64,000 nucleotides of DNA, taken from assembly GCA_013423385.1 (NCBI GenBank), contig BLZA01000032.1, positions 558,001 to 622,000 on the forward strand, read 5' to 3'. The notes under the pieces were generated by a model. That model saw nothing but the letters and a program-made list of their open reading frames with translations, was not told the DNA's origin and ran no database searches. Every line of letters begins with the position of its first letter. Positions within the stretch are counted from its first letter, which is position 1. Below are positions 58,320-64,000 of this stretch, in pieces. The DNA comes from Naganishia liquefaciens (Eukaryota; Basidiomycota; Tremellomycetes; Filobasidiales; Filobasidiaceae). The translations under genes were made by a program, and so were the position numbers.

Positions 58320-58940
58320 TTTGTGGATCGTCTACGCCAAGAATAATTCCAGAATGGGGTACCGGTCAGGAAGTCGTCGACGTACGGTTCCTCCCTTCCT
58401 GTTTTCTCTGTATACTTGAACAAGCTCTTCGGTGTCGTGCTGTTCCCTTGGCCGGTCCGGCTTCCGAAATGTTTTCCAGACCGACGATGGGCAAAAGCGT
58501 TGAATGGTAGACCCAGGAATCGGTTCACGCCTCGGTGCACCGAAACAATCGCTCCGAGTCTTGTCCTCTAGGATGAATGTCGCTGTCTGTACTCAGCACG
58601 CGAGAGAGAGCCTGAGGCCACTGCACGGGGCCTGATTGCCCCGCCCGCTGCTGGCTTGGCTGGGTTCGGGCAGCTGTTACCCCGCAACCGCGGCAGTCCC
58701 TTGCGCGGGCGCACCAGAGCGGGCGAAGGCATGCGGCGCGTGGCTTTCATTCATACGAGCTCGTGCCGCGACGGAGCAGGACGGCGAGTCCAATTCAAGG
58801 TGTGGTCGGGCAGACCTGACCTATGTTGTCAATACGAACGATTGCATCGACTACGTGTTCCTGGATCGGGAGATGGAACGTTGTTGAATAATCTCATCAC
58901 GCATGATCCCGCAGGTCCAATATGCGTATATGCCTGATGG
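58320..58940. promoter_or_regulatory. Intergenic, promoter of the Zn2Cys6 factor
   Basis: About 620 bases between two minus-strand genes: the promoter of the transcription factor and the 3' UTR of TAD1. No coding frame supported. Confidence 0.45.
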
Positions 58941-60995
58941 TCAGGCGTCCGATCCTGCATGCCATCCAGCGTACGGACCCTTTGCTTCCATCCACGTCGA
59001 AGCCTCAATCCACCCTCGTCCTCCCTTCCTTCGTTCGCCCTTCCGGTACCCCGCCGTAACGATTGGCCCAAATACCTCTTCATACTCGCACACCAACGCC
59101 TCAAAGGCATCCCAAATCCTCCCTCTGGCAACCCTTGCCACGCTATTCGGGCCCCACGCCTTGGTCTTCTTGTCCCTTGTGACGCCACTGAGGCGGCCGT
59201 TCGGACCGATCGCTTGCGGTGTCGAGTATGCGTGGTACGATAATGCGACAGGGAATGGAACTGGCGCTGACGCAGGAGGCGGCAAGAGCACGTCGCGTAG
59301 AAGTGGCAAAGGCATTCCACAAAGCTTGTCGAGATCGAACGAAGGTGGGACCGACGGCTCGCTTTCAGGATTCGAGCTTATCATTGCGGCAGCTGCACGT
59401 CCGTACGCAAACGGCACGGTCGAATGTGAAATCCCGCATGGCTCCTCATCGAGCAATCCTTGCAGCCATCTTTTCCCATAAGAATCTGCTTTGCCGCATA
59501 ATACCTCGTCGAGTCCCTGTCCAAGTCGAGCATACCCAGTAGCGGAACCATCGATACCTCCCCGACCAAAAATCTTGCGCAACGAGACCTTTTCGTAGTC
59601 TTCACCGACGATCAATCCACCAAGCCGCACCGGGGCCGGCGCCCGGGTCGCTCTGTCCGTGCACAGGTCCACCACGGCATCCATCTCCAGCTCCATGTCA
59701 CGCCGCTCAAAGAACGGCGCCAACCGCCCACCCTGAAATCCGAGCCACTGCCACCGGCCCAGTTTGTCCGAGCAGCTAAACGCTGTCGTCGGAGGCGCAT
59801 CCGCTCTCGAGGGCTTTTTGCAGATCGGCGGGACCTCGAGGGACTTTGATTCCCGGAATGCGCTCACGGGCGAAGCGGTGTGGTGTAACCCATCCGCAGC
59901 GGGATTTGTTGCTGGGTTTTGGATGCCTAAGCGGGAGAAAAGGGCACCGATCTTGGCGTCTTCCGCGTCAAGGCGACGAAGGTGAGCTGCGTCTGAGGCC
60001 GCGCCGCATGGTGCATGAGAGGTGTAGAGGACGAGTTGAATAGACGGTTTGAGGCGGAACCAAGGGCGTATTGGAAGCTCTTTGGAAGTCCTCTCGCCAA
60101 TGATTGTGTCGCGCAATGCAGGACTCTCTCGAGGATTTGCAAAACGAGTGAAACGAGGAAACACGAGCTCCAACAGGAATGGTTCGGGATCCTCGTCGAG
60201 ATTGTTTTCGGGACTCGGTCCCGGCGGTTCCTTTGCTGCGGACCGCCTGTAACGTTTGACCAACGTCCGCATTTCCCTCATCAAGAGACATTCCAGTTCC
60301 CGACGTGCGAGAATCTCTGCGTGCATATCGACGAGCTGGGAGTCTCTTTCCGACCAACTATCGGCTTGTCGAGGCCTTTGCGTTGCTGGCGAGGGAGGTC
60401 CTCCTGATACTGGCCTTGTCGCAGAGGGTTCTGCTGGTTGACCTCGGAGAGGATTGCTATCCAATACGTAGCCACCGAGACACTTCACGCCGCTCGCCAC
60501 CGAGCAAACTCTCAGCTTTCGCCATTTGCCAGAAAGATTCCTCCTGTCGCCTGAATGGTGAATTCGACAAGATTGCCCGAAAGGTGTGCTCGTAAGTTCA
60601 ACAGGAATGGTAGGATCCTCGTGGTCTGAAGGCGATGTCGGAATGCCTTCTCGCGTCGTCTCGTCAACAGTGCGCTGAACGGGAGCCCGAGTCGTGCCTC
60701 CCGTACCGTCTACATCTTCTAGCGCCACAAACCCCGCAACGACCGTCCACTGACCCCTTCCCGGTCTCGCGGCTGTCACTCCTCCTCCACTAGATCCGGC
60801 CGACTTGGTCAGAAATTCGAAAACTTCATGGATAGACGCTGCGATATCGTTTGAAAAGGTCGTCGATGATGAATCCTCGCCATCGGTCCTGACCGGTCCT
60901 CCTTGAATTGACTCGGAAGAGGTCGGGACCCAGATACGTTTGCACGGCGGCGGTGGAATGGAGGCCCGTTTCCCCGCCGTAGACTTCTTTGGCAT
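58941..60995 (-). CDS. TAD1: tRNA-specific adenosine deaminase 1
   Basis: A single uninterrupted frame of 684 residues from the ATG at 60995 (MPKKSTAGKRASIPPP); an alternative in-frame ATG at 61211 would add 72 residues. The A_deamin domain shows GRGQWTVVAGFVAL, VASGVKCLGG, the proton-shuttle and zinc motif VDMHAEILARREL (His near 225), the zinc cysteine in APCGAASD (near 330) and SCSDKLGRWQWLGFQGG (near 408). The enzyme converts A37 of tRNA-Ala to inosine in fungi. It is longer than yeast Tad1 (400 residues), with charged or Pro-rich insertions between the motifs. It is one of the few intronless genes in the window. It is head to head with malic enzyme. Confidence 0.9.
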   Translation of the reverse strand: MPKKSTAGKRASIPPPPCKRIWVPTSSESIQGGPVRTDGEDSSSTTFSNDIAASIHEVFEFLTKSAGSSGGGVTAARPGRGQWTVVAGFVALEDVDGTGGTTRAPVQRTVDETTREGIPTSPSDHEDPTIPVELTSTPFGQSCRIHHSGDRRNLSGKWRKLRVCSVASGVKCLGGYVLDSNPLRGQPAEPSATRPVSGGPPSPATQRPRQADSWSERDSQLVDMHAEILARRELECLLMREMRTLVKRYRRSAAKEPPGPSPENNLDEDPEPFLLELVFPRFTRFANPRESPALRDTIIGERTSKELPIRPWFRLKPSIQLVLYTSHAPCGAASDAAHLRRLDAEDAKIGALFSRLGIQNPATNPAADGLHHTASPVSAFRESKSLEVPPICKKPSRADAPPTTAFSCSDKLGRWQWLGFQGGRLAPFFERRDMELEMDAVVDLCTDRATRAPAPVRLGGLIVGEDYEKVSLRKIFGRGGIDGSATGYARLGQGLDEVLCGKADSYGKRWLQGLLDEEPCGISHSTVPFAYGRAAAAMISSNPESEPSVPPSFDLDKLCGMPLPLLRDVLLPPPASAPVPFPVALSYHAYSTPQAIGPNGRLSGVTRDKKTKAWGPNSVARVARGRIWDAFEALVCEYEEVFGPIVTAGYRKGERRKGGRGWIEASTWMEAKGPYAGWHAGSDA

Positions 60996-61248
60996 CCGAC
61001 GAGGCGTGAAGGCTCGATTGGCGAGGTATGCGAGACATAGCTTGTTGGCGAAAGACCGAGTCGGCAAGGGCGCCCGGAGACCGAAATAGAGGAGGACAAG
61101 TGATCGACGCCGGAAATATCGGCTGGCGGATGTAAATAGATGATAGGGGTGCGTGCGTGGCAATTGGATGACGCAGGCAAGCAGAAATGTGCGGGCTTCA
61201 TCTTCGAGCATCTCCCCGGGGCTCGTCAGCGATAGATAGCTTCTAGAG
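60996..61248. promoter_or_regulatory. Compact divergent promoter, TAD1 / malic enzyme
   Basis: The two coding frames face away from each other across 253 bases, or only 37 bases if TAD1 starts at 61211. The shared promoter favours the 60995 start. Confidence 0.5.
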
Positions 61249-63469
61249 ATGACCACTCATCGGTACGCTCTATCACAGTATCTCACTCCAGCTCAGTCTA
61301 CACTTGTACCAAGACTCCCAAGGATACGCCTGCCCCACCACCTTCGGCAACACAGAATGTCAAGCCACCATACCCATGGCGAAGCGTCCGACGCTGCAAA
61401 GCTCAAGGTCTCCCTTCGCGGGGAAGCCCTCTTGCGGTCGCCCGTATTCAACAAGGGATCAGCTTTCACCGAAAGAGAGAGGGAAGAGTTCGGCTTGAGG
61501 GGGAGATTACCTTTTAGGTGTGTGTGTGCACCCACTTTCGAGTTCAATCAATCAAGAGCTCATTCACTTTCGGTAGCGTCAATACTCTGGACCAACAAGT
61601 CGAACGTGCATATGATCAGTATCAAAGTCGAGGAAGCGACCTACGGAAAAACAGTTTCTTACAGAGCTTGAAGGGTAAGCTGTCTTTTCGGAATTCGACC
61701 ATGGCCTCCTCTTTGACGTTTTTTGCAGCACAAAACCAGGTCCTGTTCTACAACCTCTTGTCGAGGCATCTGGAGGAGATGGTGAGCAGATGCTGTTTCT
61801 TGATCTGCCATTCGCTTATTCTTCATCCAGTTTCCCGTCATCTACACGCCAACCGAGGTATATCAGAGGACCGCCTCATCTGCTAGGTCACTGAGGTAAA
61901 ACCCATTTCAGGCAGAAGCGATCTCAGGGTATTCGCATCTCTTCCGACAACCCGAGGGACTGTACCTGTCACCGCCGAGCGCCGACAAAATGGAAGAAGA
62001 CTTTCTCGACGCTTGTCAGAATAGGGAACTGGATCTCGTTGGTCAACCACTCCTAGATGAGCGCAGGGGCTAACGAGTACTCCGCAGATTGTCGTCTCGG
62101 ATGGTGAGCAGATCCTCGGTATCGGCGACCAGGTGTGTAGAGCTCGTCTTGGCATATTGCGTAGGAAGCTAAATCCTCACAGGGATCCGGCGGAATCGGC
62201 ATTTCCTCAGCGAAAGCCGTCATTTACAGCCTCGTCGCCGGCATCGATCCGGCCCGCACACTCGCCGTCGTCCTTGACGTCGGTACCAACAACCCCGACT
62301 TGCGCAACGACGAGCTTTACCTCGGCTGGAATCACGACCGAGTCCGGGGAGAGGCGTACACGGCGTTTGTCGACAAGTTTGCCGATCTGGTGATCAAGCA
62401 TCAGCCGCAGTGTCTCCTTCATTTCGAAGATTTTGGAGTGTCGAATGCACAGATGCTGTTGGAGCGGTACAAGCCCAAGCAGGCCGTTTTCAATGATGAT
62501 ATTCAGGGTACTGGCGCCGTCACATTGGCCACACTGACGGCAGCGTTACAAGTCACCCAGTCCAAGCTTTCGGATCAACGCATCGTCCAGTTTGGAGCCG
62601 GAAGTGCCGGGCTGGGCATCACGAGGCAAATCCGAGACGCCATGATTCTGGTCGACGGTACCGACAAAAAGGAGGCTTCATCAAAATTCTGGCTTGTCGA
62701 CAAGTACGGGCTCGTCAAGAAGGGCTTGGGCGACAAGGTGCGAAGCGAGATTGAGCCCGAGTTCGTCCGACAAGAGGAAGATTGGGGTACCGACGAGACT
62801 CACCTCCTCGACGTCGTCAAACGGATCAAGCCCACGGTACTCATTGGAACGAGCACCGCCAGTGGCGCTTTTACCGAAGACGTCATTCGAGAGATGGCCA
62901 AGCACACAGACCGACCTATCATCTTCCCGCTGAGCAATCCAACAAGACTCGCCGAATGCAAACCGGAGGACGCCCAAAAGTGGACGAACGGCAAGGCGCT
63001 CATCTCCACCGGGAGCCCCTTCCCGCAAGTGGATCTCGGCGAAGGCAAAAAGTACACCGTTGCGGAATGTAACAACGCCTTGGTCTACCCCGGTATCGGT
63101 CTCGGAGCGATTCTGGCGCGAGCAACAAGGGTGACGGATAAGATGATTGTGCGTGCTGCGCAGGTGCTCGGTGATATGGCGCCTGCCTCCGCCGAAAAGC
63201 CAGAAGCGAGCCTCTTGCCGGATTTCGCAGGTGAGTGGGGGATGCATGTCGAGCGGTTGGGGGACTGAACGTCTACCATTGCAGATTCTCAGAAAGTCGC
63301 CGAGGCGATCGCTCTCGAGGTAATGGACCAGGCTATCGGAGAAGGTGTTTCCGATCTTAACGATGACGCCTTGATTCAAGACAAGGGTGCGCGGAGAAAG
63401 TACCTGGAGGACAAGCTCTGGAGGCCAGTCTACAGGGAGTATGAATACGATCCTAAAGGCCATTGGTAG
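61249..63469 (+). CDS. MAE1: Malic enzyme, probably mitochondrial
   Basis: Eight exons (61249..61517, 61577..61674, 61729..61781, 61831..61857, 61912..62037, 62088..62132, 62183..63230, 63285..63469) give 616 residues. The first about 37 residues are rich in Arg, Leu and Pro without acidic residues, as in a mitochondrial presequence. The core follows: FNKGSAFTEREREEFGLRG, FPVIYTPTEAEAISGYS, DGEQILGIGDQGSGGIGISS, DVGTNNPDLRND, CLLHFEDFGVSNAQ, FNDDIQGTGAV and the dinucleotide site VQFGAGSAGLGITR. It oxidises malate to pyruvate and CO2 with NAD or NADP. Cofactor preference cannot be settled by eye. The exons of 27 and 45 nt keep phase 0. Intron 5 uses a weak GTTGGT donor. Confidence 0.95.
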
Positions 63470-64000
63470 AGGTCTGTTCAGTTTTGTATCCTGTCTTTTT
63501 GCTGAGTGTAGCTAGGATGATCAATGATGCATCCGTTATCCGCATCGTCTTCGAAAGGTGGCTTATCGGTTTCCCGTCCTTAGGCTACGCAAACCCAGCA
63601 GAACAGCAAAGAGCAAGTGGCCAACCGCAGGATGCAACTGCTGAAGAACCACTTTGAAGCCCAGGCTGGCATGGAAGGCGGGACCCAGCGGATGCAAAAC
63701 GGGGGAAACGGCGTTGCAGATCAACGTACCTGCCTTGGAATATGGCGGGATGGCATTCTAGCATAGGATCTCGCCGTCTCGGGAGAGGATGCAAGACAGC
63801 AACACACGGGAAAATATGGGCATTGAACGCTTCTGATTGTCACTCAGGTGTCCATCGACGACATCGGAGGAATATACTACTTAAATCCCGGTTCTCAACG
63901 ATGCTTCAGTACTCTCACGCCGAGCGCGCTCCCCATCGGTTATTCCCTTCCATAATCTGACCGATTCGCAAGGCCCTTACATACTCAGTAAGCCTATAAA
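63470..64000. other. Terminal interval
   Basis: About 530 bases downstream of malic enzyme to the window edge. Small frames on both strands are not supported. Confidence 0.45.

Noticed and set aside
58903-59481. 192-codon plus-strand frame
   Set aside because: Antisense to the TAD1 coding frame, without splice signals or domain.
62681-63463. 260-codon minus-strand frame
   Set aside because: It is the shadow of the long malic-enzyme exon; codon bias makes the antisense frame open.

Overview
This is a protein-coding stretch of a fungal nuclear genome. Genes lie on both strands about 2-3 kb apart and are cut by many short introns, mostly 45-70 nt, with GT-AG ends and CTRAY-like branch sites. 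Ribosomal-protein, SNARE, prohibitin, Zn2Cys6 and WSC genes are present. Intron density, very small exons and frequent CGA arginine codons suggest a basidiomycetous yeast, probably Tremellomycetes; that placement is inference. I joined exons by hand using splice signals, reading phase and family motifs. Most models close in frame from ATG to stop.

Layout. 0-13.5 kb: splicing factor SPP2 (-), a secreted two-WSC-domain protein (-), a coiled-coil protein of unknown role (-), the mitotic-exit GAP BUB2 (+) and an MDM1-type PXA-RGS-PX protein (-). 14-30 kb: a synaptojanin (+) head to head with MDM1, prohibitin 2 (+), a monocarboxylate-type MFS transporter (-) head to head with a 2-hydroxyacid dehydrogenase (+), and a Sac2-like phosphatase (-). 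30-43.5 kb: an unassigned gene (-), a two-zinc-knuckle protein (+), RPS4 (-), RPL32 (-) divergent from RPS22 (+), and the SUMO protease ULP1 (-). 43.5-48.5 kb: a gene-poor block holding small coiled-coil reading frames, two of them clearly a tandem duplication. 49-64 kb: an Sso-type syntaxin (+), two tandem short-chain dehydrogenases (-), a Zn2Cys6 transcription factor (-), tRNA adenosine deaminase TAD1 (-) and malic enzyme (+).

Common themes. MDM1, synaptojanin, the Sac2-like phosphatase and syntaxin all act in phosphoinositide and membrane traffic, though they are not one operon-like unit. The zinc-cluster factor next to two duplicated dehydrogenases could be a small metabolic cluster (inference). 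The most novel material is the tandem coiled-coil family at 46.0-48.2 kb, which I cannot match to any known family. I saw no rRNA, tRNA, CRISPR array, retroelement or DNA transposon.
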